Source of the DNA: an uncultured Pelagibacteraceae bacterium
Lineage (GTDB): Bacteria; Pseudomonadota; Alphaproteobacteria; Pelagibacterales; Pelagibacteraceae
Assembly (NCBI GenBank): GCA_902625125.1
Contig: CACOAB010000006.1
Location: 1 to 46,531 of the forward strand
DNA: 46,531 nt
Direction: 5' to 3'
Below are positions 32,174-40,427 of this stretch, in pieces. A program made the translations under genes and the position numbers. Position 1 is the first letter of the stretch. Each line of letters starts with the position of its first letter. The notes below the pieces were generated by a model. The model searched no databases and had not been told where the DNA came from. It saw only the letters and a list, made by a program, of their open reading frames with translations.

Positions 32174-32691
32174 ATCCCTTTGAATAGAACTATAACTAAG
32201 AATAAGAAAAAAGCTTGAAACAACCAAGAAACTACGACGACACCGAAGGCCTTCCAAAGACTATCATAATCTAAAGCTGCTTTTACTGCCACAACCATAC
32301 AAGCTAGCATCCAAAAAGCAGAGCCAATAAATGTAACTGTCATCAATTCTGGGGTAATTCCAAAAACTCTTATTAATCCAGGAGCGCTTGAAAAACCGAT
32401 TGTTCTTAAAAGTTCTCCATGATTACTTTTTGTTTTGACTCCGCCAAAAAGTTTTACTCCAACAAAATAAATTACATACGCCCATACATACCAGCTTAAC
32501 AATGAAAGCGCTGGTGCTACAAGAAAATTAGATGCACCTAAATGAATTGAACCTACACCAGCTGCTAAACTTGACAAGACTACCACAGTACCTGCTTGAA
32601 AAGTTGCATTTTTATCTTTTTCAACTTCTTCAAATAATTCAATATCAATTTTAATTGCCCGAAATACTCTATTTAAAAAAATATTCATCAT
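32170..32691 (-). CDS. YIP1-family membrane protein
   Basis: The 173-residue protein has a cytoplasmic N-terminal segment (FRAIKIDIELFEEVEKDKNAT) and about five hydrophobic helices with glycine- and alanine-rich packing (AGVGSIHLGASNFLVAPALS; LLRTIGFSSAPGLIRVFG). The SSAPGLI motif and topology are those of YIP1-family permease-like proteins, whose role in bacteria is unknown. The first two codons are both ATG (32691 or 32688). It follows hisN with a one-base gap. Confidence 0.7.
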   Translation of the reverse strand: MMNIFLNRVFRAIKIDIELFEEVEKDKNATFQAGTVVVLSSLAAGVGSIHLGASNFLVAPALSLLSWYVWAYVIYFVGVKLFGGVKTKSNHGELLRTIGFSSAPGLIRVFGITPELMTVTFIGSAFWMLACMVVAVKAALDYDSLWKAFGVVVVSWLFQAFFLFLVIVLFKGI

Positions 32692-32692
32692 T

Positions 32693-33487
32693 CTATTTTT
32701 TTGTAAAAGGTTTTAATAAATTCAAAATCTTATTATGCAAAATTTTATTGGATGTTGCTAGAATATTTCCTCCATTTTCTGCTGGCTCGTTCTTCCAGTT
32801 TGTAACTATTGCCCCAGAATTTTTTATTATTGGTATTAAAGGAAGTATGTCATAAGGTTTTAAATTTGCTTCGATTACTGCATCAACTTTACCCTCGGCT
32901 AATAAACAATAATTTAGTGCATCAAACCCAGCTAATCTGAACGACCAACCAAATTTTTTAATCACTCTACGTTGTTTCTCATAACTCAATGTTCCGTGGA
33001 AATTTCCAATTATTCTAATTTTTTTTAAATCATTATTATTAGAAGATTTCAAAATAAATTTTTTTTTGTTTTTAAAACAATAAGATCTTTTTCTGTCATT
33101 AATGTAATATTTATCAAGCTCTGGAAAATTAGCTAAGCCTATCAAAGATCTTTCTTCAAAAGATAAACTTATTAAATTTGACCACGTAGGTGCTCCAATA
33201 ACAAAAGCTCTCGTACCATCTATTGGATCAATAGACCATTTATAATCATTTGACGAGAATTTGTCTTCAAATTCCTCTCCAATAATAGAGTCTTTTGGAA
33301 ACTTTTTATTTATTAGTGAGCGTATATATTTTTCGAAAGCTCTATCAAAATTAGTTACAGGATCAAAATCTTTTTTTGACTTTGATTTATTGCTTACAAC
33401 TAAGCCCGATTTAGATTTTATTTTAAAAAATGAGTTCAACTTAGGTGGCAAATTTTTAAGAAAGTTGAATGGTTTGTTATAATCCAT
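32693..33487 (-). CDS. hisN: Histidinol-phosphatase / IMPase-family phosphatase
   Basis: This Mg-dependent phosphatase of 264 residues has GEEFED (70-75), SIDPIDGTRAFVIGAPTWSNLI (85 onwards), and a C-terminal substrate-binding IEANLKPYDILPLIPI. The RAFxxGxPxWxxLI extension after DPIDGT is typical of histidinol-phosphatase HisN, and a bona fide hisI gene is in the window. A generic inositol-phosphatase role remains possible. The ATG at 33487 was chosen because the 29 residues upstream are a hydrophobic read-through of the divergent gap. It is co-directional with the YIP1 gene. Confidence 0.75.
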   Translation of the reverse strand: MDYNKPFNFLKNLPPKLNSFFKIKSKSGLVVSNKSKSKKDFDPVTNFDRAFEKYIRSLINKKFPKDSIIGEEFEDKFSSNDYKWSIDPIDGTRAFVIGAPTWSNLISLSFEERSLIGLANFPELDKYYINDRKRSYCFKNKKKFILKSSNNNDLKKIRIIGNFHGTLSYEKQRRVIKKFGWSFRLAGFDALNYCLLAEGKVDAVIEANLKPYDILPLIPIIKNSGAIVTNWKNEPAENGGNILATSNKILHNKILNLLKPFTKK

Positions 33488-33522
33488 TATGTGTATATAG
33501 CTTAATTTAAAAAAAAATATAT

Positions 33523-33993
33523 ATGAAAATATCAAAAAAATTAGAACCTTTACTAGCAGGACTATTTGCTTCAATTATTATTGGAATTCTATCTTTCCTT
33601 AGCTTTGAAACATCCACAGGCTTTTGGTTAATGTTTTCTTTTGGATCGTCTACTTTAATTGTATTGGTATTTCATGATAGTGAATTTGCTCAGCCCGCAA
33701 ATGTTTTTTTTGGTCACTTATTAGCAATCGTAATAGGAATACTTTTTAATAAATTTTTAGGGATGTCTTACCTAACGCTTGGATTATCTGTGGGGGCTAC
33801 TGTAACACTAATGATGTATTTTAAAATAATACACCCTCCTGCGGCCGCAAACCCGTTAATAGCACTATTTGCTGACGTATCGTTGAGTTATATTGTTTTT
33901 CCTGTCGTAGTTGGTTCAATAGTCATCATTGTTTTATCTTTGATAATAAATCGGTATCTCTTAAAAAGAAATTACCCGATCAGATGGTTTTAG
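33523..33993 (+). CDS. HPP-family membrane protein
   Basis: This 156-residue protein with four hydrophobic segments carries the family motif IIHPPAAANPLIALF near residue 105. HPP proteins are associated with nitrite transport in cyanobacteria and chloroplasts; in SAR11 the substrate is unknown. It starts 35 bases from the divergent hisN gene and its end overlaps the convergent TspO gene by 4 bases. Confidence 0.85.
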   Translation: MKISKKLEPLLAGLFASIIIGILSFLSFETSTGFWLMFSFGSSTLIVLVFHDSEFAQPANVFFGHLLAIVIGILFNKFLGMSYLTLGLSVGATVTLMMYFKIIHPPAAANPLIALFADVSLSYIVFPVVVGSIVIIVLSLIINRYLLKRNYPIRWF

Positions 33994-34451
33994 TTTAATA
34001 GAAAAATTGTAGTATTAAGAATTAATGCGTAACTTGACCAAGCTAAATAAGGGATAGTTAAATAAAAGCTTATTTTATCTCTAAAAAAATACTCTTTCAT
34101 TAAAATTATAATAAATATTAATATGATTAATAGATTTACTAAGGCTACACCAATTAAGTGAAATCCAAAAAATACCACGCTCCATGTGCTATTAAAAAAT
34201 AAGTGAATAAAGTAAATCTTTAACAATTTAGTTTCAAAAGATTTGATCCAAACTTTCCAAATTGCAAGTGACATTAAAAAATACAATGTTGACCATACAG
34301 GTGCAAAAACCCAGCTTGGAGGATTAAAACTTGGTAAAATGATTTGTGAATACCAAGGTTCTTTGAAAGTTGTTGTCGCATAACTCCCAATCATCGGTGC
34401 TATAAATGTTATTAAAAGTATAATAAATAAAGATAAGTATTTATTTTTCAT
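33990..34451 (-). CDS. tspO: TspO/MBR-family membrane protein
   Basis: TspO proteins bind porphyrins and are implicated in light-, oxygen- and tetrapyrrole-related responses. The 153-residue protein has five hydrophobic segments and the conserved WYSQIILPSFNPPSWVFAPVW (about residues 33-53), then STLYFLMSLAIWKVW and a C-terminal YLAWSSYALILN. It is divergent from an SDR gene. It fits the light-stress neighbourhood, although no porphyrin gene is adjacent. Confidence 0.9.
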   Translation of the reverse strand: MKNKYLSLFIILLITFIAPMIGSYATTTFKEPWYSQIILPSFNPPSWVFAPVWSTLYFLMSLAIWKVWIKSFETKLLKIYFIHLFFNSTWSVVFFGFHLIGVALVNLLIILIFIIILMKEYFFRDKISFYLTIPYLAWSSYALILNTTIFLLN

Positions 34452-34475
34452 AACTTTATAAGATATAACTAATTT

Positions 34476-35228
34476 ATGTCTGAAAATCAGAAAAAAATTT
34501 GGATTACTGGAGCAAGTAGTGGTATCGGCAGAGCAGTTGCGGAAAAGTTTGCAAAAGAAGGTTGGAAAGTTGCAGTTTCAGCTAGAAGAAAAGAATTGTT
34601 GGATGAGTTAGCCAAAAATGAAAATATTTCCTCCTTTCCTTTAGACGTTACTGATAGATCTCAAATAAATAATACGTTTAAAAGTATTTTGAATGAATTC
34701 GGTGAATTAGACATATGTTTGTTTTCAAGCGGAACATATGAGCCCAAAGACGAGCAAAGCATAGATCCTGACAAAATTAAAAATGTTATTAATGTTAATT
34801 TTTTAGGAGTGATCGATTGTGTAAAAGTTGTTGAGGATTATTTTAAAAATAAAAAATCAGGACATGTTTCTATCGTTTCTTCAATAGCTAGTTATAGAGG
34901 ACTTCCTAATTCAAGTGGGTATGGTCCATCAAAAGCTGCTTTAACAAACTTTAGTGAAAGTATTTACTTTGATTTTAAAAAATTTGGAGTAAGAGTCTCA
35001 ATTGTATCACCTGGCTTTATTAAAACTCCTTTAACTGATAAAAATGAATTTCCAATGCCGTTCTTAAAAACACCAGAGTATGCTGCAGAAAAAATATTTA
35101 ATGGACTAGTTAAAAGTAATTCTTTTGAAATCCATTTTCCAAAAGGATTAACTTTAACCTTAAAATTCTTAAGGATTTTGCCTTATAGGCTTTATCTATT
35201 TTTGGTCGATAAATTAGTAAAACGGTAA
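34476..35228 (+). CDS. Short-chain dehydrogenase/reductase (C-terminal hydrophobic tail)
   Basis: This classical SDR of 250 residues has TGASSGIGRAVAEKF near residue 11, NVNFLG, the catalytic Ser (SIVSSIASY) and YGPSKAAL (Tyr-x3-Lys), followed by VSPGFIKTPLT. The C-terminus is hydrophobic (LKFLRILPYRLYLFLVDKL) and may attach to the membrane. SDR genes of this sort occur in sets with DUF1365 and cyclopropane-synthase-like genes, which are found 2 kb away on the other strand. The substrate is unknown. Confidence 0.88.
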   Translation: MSENQKKIWITGASSGIGRAVAEKFAKEGWKVAVSARRKELLDELAKNENISSFPLDVTDRSQINNTFKSILNEFGELDICLFSSGTYEPKDEQSIDPDKIKNVINVNFLGVIDCVKVVEDYFKNKKSGHVSIVSSIASYRGLPNSSGYGPSKAALTNFSESIYFDFKKFGVRVSIVSPGFIKTPLTDKNEFPMPFLKTPEYAAEKIFNGLVKSNSFEIHFPKGLTLTLKFLRILPYRLYLFLVDKLVKR

Positions 35229-35282
35229 ACTTGAGACAAAAAGTCTTAAACTGTTGAGTTTAAACATTGTAATATATATTTT

Positions 35283-35402
35283 GTGAGAAAAAAAATTTAT
35301 AAAAACTTATTAGTTGGAGGATTTTACTTTTTTTTGATTAAAGGCTTAGTATGGCTTGTCATAATAGGTGCTGCTGCTTTAGGAATTGGTAATTTTTTTT
35401 AA
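35283..35402 (+). CDS. 39-residue single-pass membrane protein
   Basis: A GTG at 35283 opens a 39-codon frame with a basic start (RKKIYKNL) followed by one long hydrophobic helix containing GFYFFLIKGLVWLVIIGAAA. The stop falls immediately before the ABM-domain gene start (1-base gap), so it is probably translated in the same transcript. GTG start and short length lower confidence. The function is unknown. Confidence 0.5.
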   Translation: MRKKIYKNLLVGGFYFFLIKGLVWLVIIGAAALGIGNFF

Positions 35403-35403
35403 T

Positions 35404-35706
35404 ATGTACATAGCAATGAATAGATTTAAAATTGTGATCGGAAAAGAAAAAGCTTTTGAAAATGTGTGGAAAAATAGAGAAACACATTTAGAAAATGTAC
35501 CTGGATTTAAAAAGTTTAATTTAGTTAAAGGAGAGAAAAAAGAGGATCATACTCTTTATGCATCTCACAGTATTTGGGACTCAAAAGACGATTTCATAAA
35601 TTGGACTAAATCTGAAGCATTTAGGCTCGCACATAAGAATGCTGGTCAACATCAAAATTTATATTTAGGTCATCCTAATTTTGAGGGTTTTGAAAAGGTA
35701 ATTTAA
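35404..35706 (+). CDS. Antibiotic-biosynthesis-monooxygenase (ABM) domain protein, HmoB/IsdG-like
   Basis: This 100-residue ferredoxin-like fold starts MYIAMNRFKIVIGKEKAFENVW. It continues with ETHLENVPGFKKFNLV, SHSIWDSKDDFINWTKSEAF and the C-terminal YLGHPNFEGFEKV, a pattern shared with heme-degrading monooxygenases of the IsdG/HmuQ type. A heme-oxygenase function is a family-based guess; no heme-transport gene is nearby. The ATG at 35404 gives the canonical N-terminus, so an earlier in-frame ATG was dropped. Confidence 0.78.
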   Translation: MYIAMNRFKIVIGKEKAFENVWKNRETHLENVPGFKKFNLVKGEKKEDHTLYASHSIWDSKDDFINWTKSEAFRLAHKNAGQHQNLYLGHPNFEGFEKVI

Positions 35707-35708
35707 AA

Positions 35709-36119
35709 ATGGAAAATGAAGTTTTAAATAAAGAATTTAAAGTTTTAAATACAACAATTGAAAAGTTGTCGTTGTATTATGGATTTTTTTTAATTGCTTG
35801 GGGAATAATAGTAAGTTTTGTTAGCGGAAGCTCCTCAGCAACTTCTTATATTCCTTCTTTTTTAGGGTTTCCTTTAGTTATTTTTTCATATTTAGCTATG
35901 AAGTTTTCATCAAAAAAAAAATTATTTATGCATATTGTTGTAATTTTCGGGCTCATCATTTTTCTAGGTGGATTAGATTTCATTAGAACTTTAGTTAATG
36001 GTTATGCTTTTGAAAATCTTTGGGCAGATATATCTAAAATAATGATGTTACTTACTGGTCTTTACTTTTTAATTCAATGTATAAGATCTTTTGTTTTCGC
36101 AAGAAAAAATAGGGAATAA
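35709..36119 (+). CDS. Four-helix membrane protein, unknown
   Basis: The 136-residue protein has about four hydrophobic helices (YYGFFLIAWGIIVSFVSG; IPSFLGFPLVIFSYLAM; LFMHIVVIFGLIIFLGGL; IMMLLTGLYFLIQCI), with a short cytoplasmic head and a basic tail (ARKNRE). I do not recognise a family. It starts 2 bases after the ABM gene, forming a three-gene unit with the 39-residue protein, and ends 13 bases before the convergent sodB. Confidence 0.7.
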   Translation: MENEVLNKEFKVLNTTIEKLSLYYGFFLIAWGIIVSFVSGSSSATSYIPSFLGFPLVIFSYLAMKFSSKKKLFMHIVVIFGLIIFLGGLDFIRTLVNGYAFENLWADISKIMMLLTGLYFLIQCIRSFVFARKNRE

Positions 36120-36132
36120 AAATATTTAATTT

Positions 36133-36717
36133 TTATAAGTTTGAGTCAACAAACTCCCAATTGATTAGTTTGTCAAAGAAATTTTCTAAGTAAGCTGGTC
36201 TTTTATTTCTATAATCTAAGTAATACGAGTGCTCCCATACATCACATCCTAATATTGGTTTCATATTATGAATTATAGGATTTTCAGCATTAGGTGATTT
36301 AGTCACCATTAGCTTGTCTTCTTTTAATGATAGCCAACACCACCCGGATCCAAACTGAGTAACTCCAGCATTAATGAATTCTTCTCTAAATTTTTCAAAA
36401 CTTCCAAAGTCTTGTTTAATCTTATTCTCAAGTTTAGACGGAACTTTTCCTCCACCATTAGGTTTCATGCAATTCCAAAAGAGATTGTGATTCCAGTGTT
36501 GACTTGCGTTATTAAATATACCTGCTTTTTTTTCTTCTGATGATTTCTTAATTATTTCCTCTAATGATAATTTTTCGTATTCGGAACCTTTTATAAAATT
36601 ATTAAGATTAGTAATATAAGTTTGATGGTGTTTGCCGTGATGTAAATCTAAAGTTTGCTCTGACATTATTGGAGAAAGAGCTGAGTTAGCGTAATCTAAT
36701 TTAGGAAGTTCAAACAT
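36133..36717 (-). CDS. sodB: Superoxide dismutase, Fe/Mn family (SodB)
   Basis: This cytoplasmic SOD disproportionates superoxide. The 194-residue protein has the four metal ligands in standard positions: His26 (LDLHHGKHH), His74 (NNASQHWNHNLF), Asp159 and His163 (GCDVWEHSYYLDY). Features such as ASQHWNH and GSGWCWL point to the iron form. The gene begins one base after the DUF3833 stop and may be the last cistron of the gcv-lipid operon. Placement behind membrane-lipid genes fits an oxidative-stress theme. Confidence 0.95.
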   Translation of the reverse strand: MFELPKLDYANSALSPIMSEQTLDLHHGKHHQTYITNLNNFIKGSEYEKLSLEEIIKKSSEEKKAGIFNNASQHWNHNLFWNCMKPNGGGKVPSKLENKIKQDFGSFEKFREEFINAGVTQFGSGWCWLSLKEDKLMVTKSPNAENPIIHNMKPILGCDVWEHSYYLDYRNKRPAYLENFFDKLINWEFVDSNL

Positions 36718-36718
36718 A

Positions 36719-37243
36719 TTAATCTTTCACAAACATTACTGTTAATTCAGCAACTTTAATTCCAAATTTAGTCATTGTCGCCCTGTTTATTGCCACACGT
36801 TCATCTTGCATGAAAATCCAATCATCAAAAGTAATCTTAATATTCTTCCCTTTCACCGGTACCAGCAAAACATATTCAAATTTAAAGGCTGGTCCATATG
36901 AATATCCTTTAGCTTTACCGACTACGTCTGATGCAGTGCCCTCGTAGTTATGTTCGTCTATTTTGCTTATTGTCCATTGTCGCGTTTGTTTTTCTCCATC
37001 AGTCCAATTAAAAACTTCGTCTAAAATTAATTGCGATCCGTCCCACTTACCATTTAGATCAGCTTTAAACTGTCTAGTTACTTTTCCTGATCTATTTTGA
37101 AGAACGCCCCATGCTTTCACATTTCCTGATAAATACTCCTCAATAATTAATCTTGGTTTTTGATCTTTAAAATCGGTTGGTTTCATTGTATTTGCACACC
37201 CAGTTAATATTAATAATATAATAATTCCAAATATTTTTTTCAT
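36719..37243 (-). CDS. DUF3833 lipoprotein
   Basis: The 174-residue precursor has a signal peptide with a lipobox (ILLILTGCAN), so the mature protein is acylated at the Cys and sits in the envelope. The rest (PRLIIEEYLSGNVKAWGVLQNRSGKVTRQF, then DEVFNWTDGEKQTRQWTI) matches the DUF3833 pattern, a beta-rich lipocalin-like domain. DUF3833 genes travel with the Cfa-like methyltransferase and DUF1365 genes in many proteobacteria. An ATG at 37243 is preferred to a GTG one codon earlier. It is 9 bases after the cfa-like gene. Confidence 0.85.
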   Translation of the reverse strand: MKKIFGIIILLILTGCANTMKPTDFKDQKPRLIIEEYLSGNVKAWGVLQNRSGKVTRQFKADLNGKWDGSQLILDEVFNWTDGEKQTRQWTISKIDEHNYEGTASDVVGKAKGYSYGPAFKFEYVLLVPVKGKNIKITFDDWIFMQDERVAINRATMTKFGIKVAELTVMFVKD

Positions 37244-37252
37244 CACTTTAAC

Positions 37253-38434
37253 TTACTTATTCGACATCGAAAACTGAATCAAGTCGATGTTTTTAGACTT
37301 AAATCCCGCTTCGCAGTATGAGAGATAAAATTCCCACATTCTCTTAAAAGTTCCATCAAAACCTAAAGGAGCAATATTGCTCCACACTTTAAGAAAGTTT
37401 TCTCTCCATATAGCTAGTGTTTTTGCATAGTCATCGGAGTAAGAGTTAACCTTTAAAAGACCAAGATTATTTTTTTTGATTAATGATTTCATAAAACTTA
37501 GTGAAGGCAAAAATCCTCCTGGAAAAATATACTTTTGAATAAAATCTTCACTACTTCTATATCTTTCAAACAATTCATCTCTTATAGTTATTCCTTGTAT
37601 TGCAGCTGAACCATTTTTATTAAGAGATTTTTTAATTGTCTCAAAATATTTATTTAAATATTTTTCTCCAACAGCTTCGATCATTTCAATTGAAGCTATT
37701 CTGTCATATTTCTCTTTTAGGTCTCTATAATCTAAAAACATTACATTCACTTTGTTGTTTAAGCCCGCATCGTTTATTCTTTTTTTTGTGAATTCAAATT
37801 GTTTATTAGATATAGTTATACAGTCGATAGTGACATTATAATTTTTAGCAAAGTATTCGGAAAAACCACCCCAGCCGCAACCTATTTCTAAAACTTTATC
37901 TCCATCTTTTACTTCTAATAAATCAATAAGTTTTTGATATTTATTTTGTTGAGCTTGTTCCAAACTATCATTAGGATTTTGATAAACAGCACTTGAGTAA
38001 GTAAGGGATTTATCTAACCATTGAGAAAAAAAACTATTACCTAAATCATAATGTTTAGAAATATATTTTAAGCTTTTTGATTTGGTGTTAGAAGCGAAGA
38101 TATTTTTGAAAAAGTTTTTAATTTTTTGAATTCTCAAACTGCCTGAAAATGAATGAACTAATTTTATATTTCTTGCCGTTAATTCTATTAGATTTGTAAG
38201 ATTAGTAGAGTAAAAATCTTTTTTCATATGTGCCTCTCCCAAGGCTGAGCTTCCACCCATTACAACATTAAAATAAAAGTGAGGGTTATTTACTTTTATA
38301 TCTGAGGATAATTTACTTTCTAAATCACCGAAATGAAAAACTTTTCCGTCATAATTAATTAATTTTAAATTACCTTGTGTAATATTTTTTAATTTGTTTA
38401 GGACAAATTTTTCTGAAATTTTAAATAAACTCAT
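37253..38434 (-). CDS. Cyclopropane-fatty-acyl-phospholipid synthase-like SAM methyltransferase
   Basis: The 393-residue enzyme transfers a methyl(ene) group from S-adenosylmethionine to unsaturated membrane fatty-acyl chains. The C-terminal domain has the SAM motif VLEIGCGWGGF (181-191) and then IEMIEAVGEKYL (249-260); the EAVG in place of the EHVG of E. coli Cfa is common in the DUF1365-linked subgroup, whose members can make methylated or furan-type lipids instead of cyclopropanes. Conserved blocks SKHYDLGNSFFSQWLD and TYSSAVY precede it. It overlaps DUF1365 by one base (TAATG), so the two are translationally coupled. The true product is unknown. Confidence 0.85.
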   Translation of the reverse strand: MSLFKISEKFVLNKLKNITQGNLKLINYDGKVFHFGDLESKLSSDIKVNNPHFYFNVVMGGSSALGEAHMKKDFYSTNLTNLIELTARNIKLVHSFSGSLRIQKIKNFFKNIFASNTKSKSLKYISKHYDLGNSFFSQWLDKSLTYSSAVYQNPNDSLEQAQQNKYQKLIDLLEVKDGDKVLEIGCGWGGFSEYFAKNYNVTIDCITISNKQFEFTKKRINDAGLNNKVNVMFLDYRDLKEKYDRIASIEMIEAVGEKYLNKYFETIKKSLNKNGSAAIQGITIRDELFERYRSSEDFIQKYIFPGGFLPSLSFMKSLIKKNNLGLLKVNSYSDDYAKTLAIWRENFLKVWSNIAPLGFDGTFKRMWEFYLSYCEAGFKSKNIDLIQFSMSNK

Positions 38435-39192
38435 TAATATTCCTCGTAACTTAGATTATTTTTAATTTTTTTATTTCTTTTTCTAAATATTGCTCCTTTT
38501 TTCCACAAAAGTAATGCTTCATAATGTATCGAACTAATAATTTTGATTGTCATTAAAGGATATTTAAAAAAATTTTTTATAAGTTGTTTAAAATTAAATT
38601 CTTTTTTATCTCCCGTTTGAGTGGCTGTTAAAACTGTTCCTTTTGAATCTGTTTGTTTAATAAAAACTGAAAGCTTATTATTTGGATTAATTAATTTAAA
38701 ATTATAGTAAGTTTCCATATCCATAAAAGGTGATACGTAAAATCTTTTTTTACATTTTTGAGTTATTTCCTCATTATTTTTAATTTTAAAAATGTATGTA
38801 TGTTGCTCATTAAAAGTATTTTTGACTTCATAAAAAATTGCTTTCAATTTATCTTTCTCGTAACAATAAAAAATACTTAAAGGATTAAAGACGTATCCAA
38901 ATATTCTTGGATAACAAAGTATTTTGATCTTATCAATTTTTCCCTCAATATTAAACTTTCTTATATTTGTAAGTGCCCACTCTTTTAAATTGCTTCCATC
39001 TCGTTCACCGTGATCCTTGTCATAAAAGCTAAAAACATTAAATTTATTGTGTGAAAAAATACTAATTCTACTATCTAATTCATTTATCTCATCCAAATCA
39101 ATTAACAGTGAAAAAGTTTTATATTTTAAAAAATGTCTTACTGGTTTAAATCTTGTATGAGTTACTTCACCATTATAAATACAAGAGTTCAT
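38434..39192 (-). CDS. DUF1365 protein
   Basis: This 252-residue protein of the DUF1365 family starts MNSCIYNGEVTHTRFKPVRHFLKYKTF and contains ILCYPRIFGYVFNPLSIFYCY, NTFNEQHTYIF and KRFYVSPFMDMETYYNFKL, all family landmarks. The family is always found with FAD amine-oxidase-like and Cfa-like genes. A role in modifying membrane lipids is inferred in related bacteria. The ATG at 39192 overlaps the previous stop (ATGA) and is favoured over an upstream TTG. Confidence 0.9.
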   Translation of the reverse strand: MNSCIYNGEVTHTRFKPVRHFLKYKTFSLLIDLDEINELDSRISIFSHNKFNVFSFYDKDHGERDGSNLKEWALTNIRKFNIEGKIDKIKILCYPRIFGYVFNPLSIFYCYEKDKLKAIFYEVKNTFNEQHTYIFKIKNNEEITQKCKKRFYVSPFMDMETYYNFKLINPNNKLSVFIKQTDSKGTVLTATQTGDKKEFNFKQLIKNFFKYPLMTIKIISSIHYEALLLWKKGAIFRKRNKKIKNNLSYEEY

Positions 39193-40418
39193 CAAATTTT
39201 AAAATTATTCATTAAATCAATAGATGATTTTAATCCATCTTCATGAAAACCGTAACCAAAATAACTTCCACAAAACCATGTTCTTTTTTTACCTTGAATT
39301 AATCTTAGATCCTTCTGAAGTGCAGTATTTTCTGAATTTAAATAGGGGTGAGTGAAATCAATTTTTTTAATGACATGATTATCGTCAATTTTAAAAACAG
39401 GGTTTAAAGTTAAAAAATAGTTTTTGGTTGTTTCTAAGTTTTGCAGTTTGTTTAACCAATAAGTGATACATGTCTTATCGCCATCTGAAACAGAATTCCA
39501 ACTAGACCAAGCCCTTTTTTTTTGAGGCATTAATTTTTCATCAGTATGTAAATAAGCCTCATTTTTTACATAATTAAATTTTTCCAATATATTCTTTTCT
39601 TCTTCAGTTGGTTTTTCTAACATTCTTAGACTTTGGTCTGCATGAGAGGCTAAAACTACTTGATCATAGTCAACATACTCATTACCAATAATCACTCTAA
39701 TATTATCATCATTTCGAACTAACTTTTCAACTTTGTAATTTTTATAAATTTCTCCACTAATTTTATCTGTAACTTTTTTTACATAGGCTCTACTTCTATT
39801 TGAAACAGTGTACCATTGAGGTCTATTTTTAAATTTAAACAATCCATGATTAATAAAAAAATTTAGAAAAAATTTTAATGGCATTTCTTTTGCTTTATTA
39901 AATGGCATAGACCAGATAGCCGCAACCATTGGTACTATGTGATACTCAATAAAGTATTTAGATAATTTTTTTTGTTTTAAAAAATCCCCTAGTGTTTTTT
40001 CTTTAATTTCACCCTCAAGTAATTTAGGTGCTTTTTTATAAAATGAAATTATTTCTTTAATCATGTATAAAAACTTAAAATTAAATAAATTTAGTTTATT
40101 AGCAAAAATACCCCCTAAGCCACTTCCGCTATATTCAACATTACTATTTTTGATTGATACAGAAAAAGACATGTCGCTTTTTTCATAAGGAACATTTAAT
40201 TCATTAAAAAATTCTACTAAATTTGGATAAGTAGTTTTATTAAAAACAATAAAACCAAGATCTACTGGAACTATTTTGTCACCCTCTTTAATATCATATG
40301 TGAAAGAATGGCCCCCGAAATGATCTTCTTTTTCGTATAGATCAACTTTATATTTTTTTGAAAGAAAATATGCGGAGGATAGCCCAGAGATTCCTGATCC
40401 AATAACAGCAACTTTCAT
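39192..40418 (-). CDS. FAD-dependent amine oxidase/desaturase-like protein
   Basis: The 408-residue flavoprotein opens with the dinucleotide-binding motif AVIGSGISGLSSAYFLSKKYKV and the KEDHFGGHSFTYD loop, as in protoporphyrinogen-oxidase and carotenoid-desaturase-type oxidoreductases. A second FAD-contact block lies near the C-terminus (FCGSYFGYGFHEDGLKSS). With DUF1365, the Cfa-like enzyme and DUF3833 it forms a well-known set. A lipid-chain oxidation role is plausible but not shown. It starts only 9 bases after the gcvP stop. Confidence 0.88.
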   Translation of the reverse strand: MKVAVIGSGISGLSSAYFLSKKYKVDLYEKEDHFGGHSFTYDIKEGDKIVPVDLGFIVFNKTTYPNLVEFFNELNVPYEKSDMSFSVSIKNSNVEYSGSGLGGIFANKLNLFNFKFLYMIKEIISFYKKAPKLLEGEIKEKTLGDFLKQKKLSKYFIEYHIVPMVAAIWSMPFNKAKEMPLKFFLNFFINHGLFKFKNRPQWYTVSNRSRAYVKKVTDKISGEIYKNYKVEKLVRNDDNIRVIIGNEYVDYDQVVLASHADQSLRMLEKPTEEEKNILEKFNYVKNEAYLHTDEKLMPQKKRAWSSWNSVSDGDKTCITYWLNKLQNLETTKNYFLTLNPVFKIDDNHVIKKIDFTHPYLNSENTALQKDLRLIQGKKRTWFCGSYFGYGFHEDGLKSSIDLMNNFKI

Positions 40419-40427
40419 TAAAAGAGA

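Noticed and set aside
33488-33574. Hydrophobic N-terminal extension (apparent signal anchor) of the hisN product
   Set aside because: It is a read-through of the divergent HPP gene and the gap. HisN is cytoplasmic, and the ATG at 33487 is adequate.
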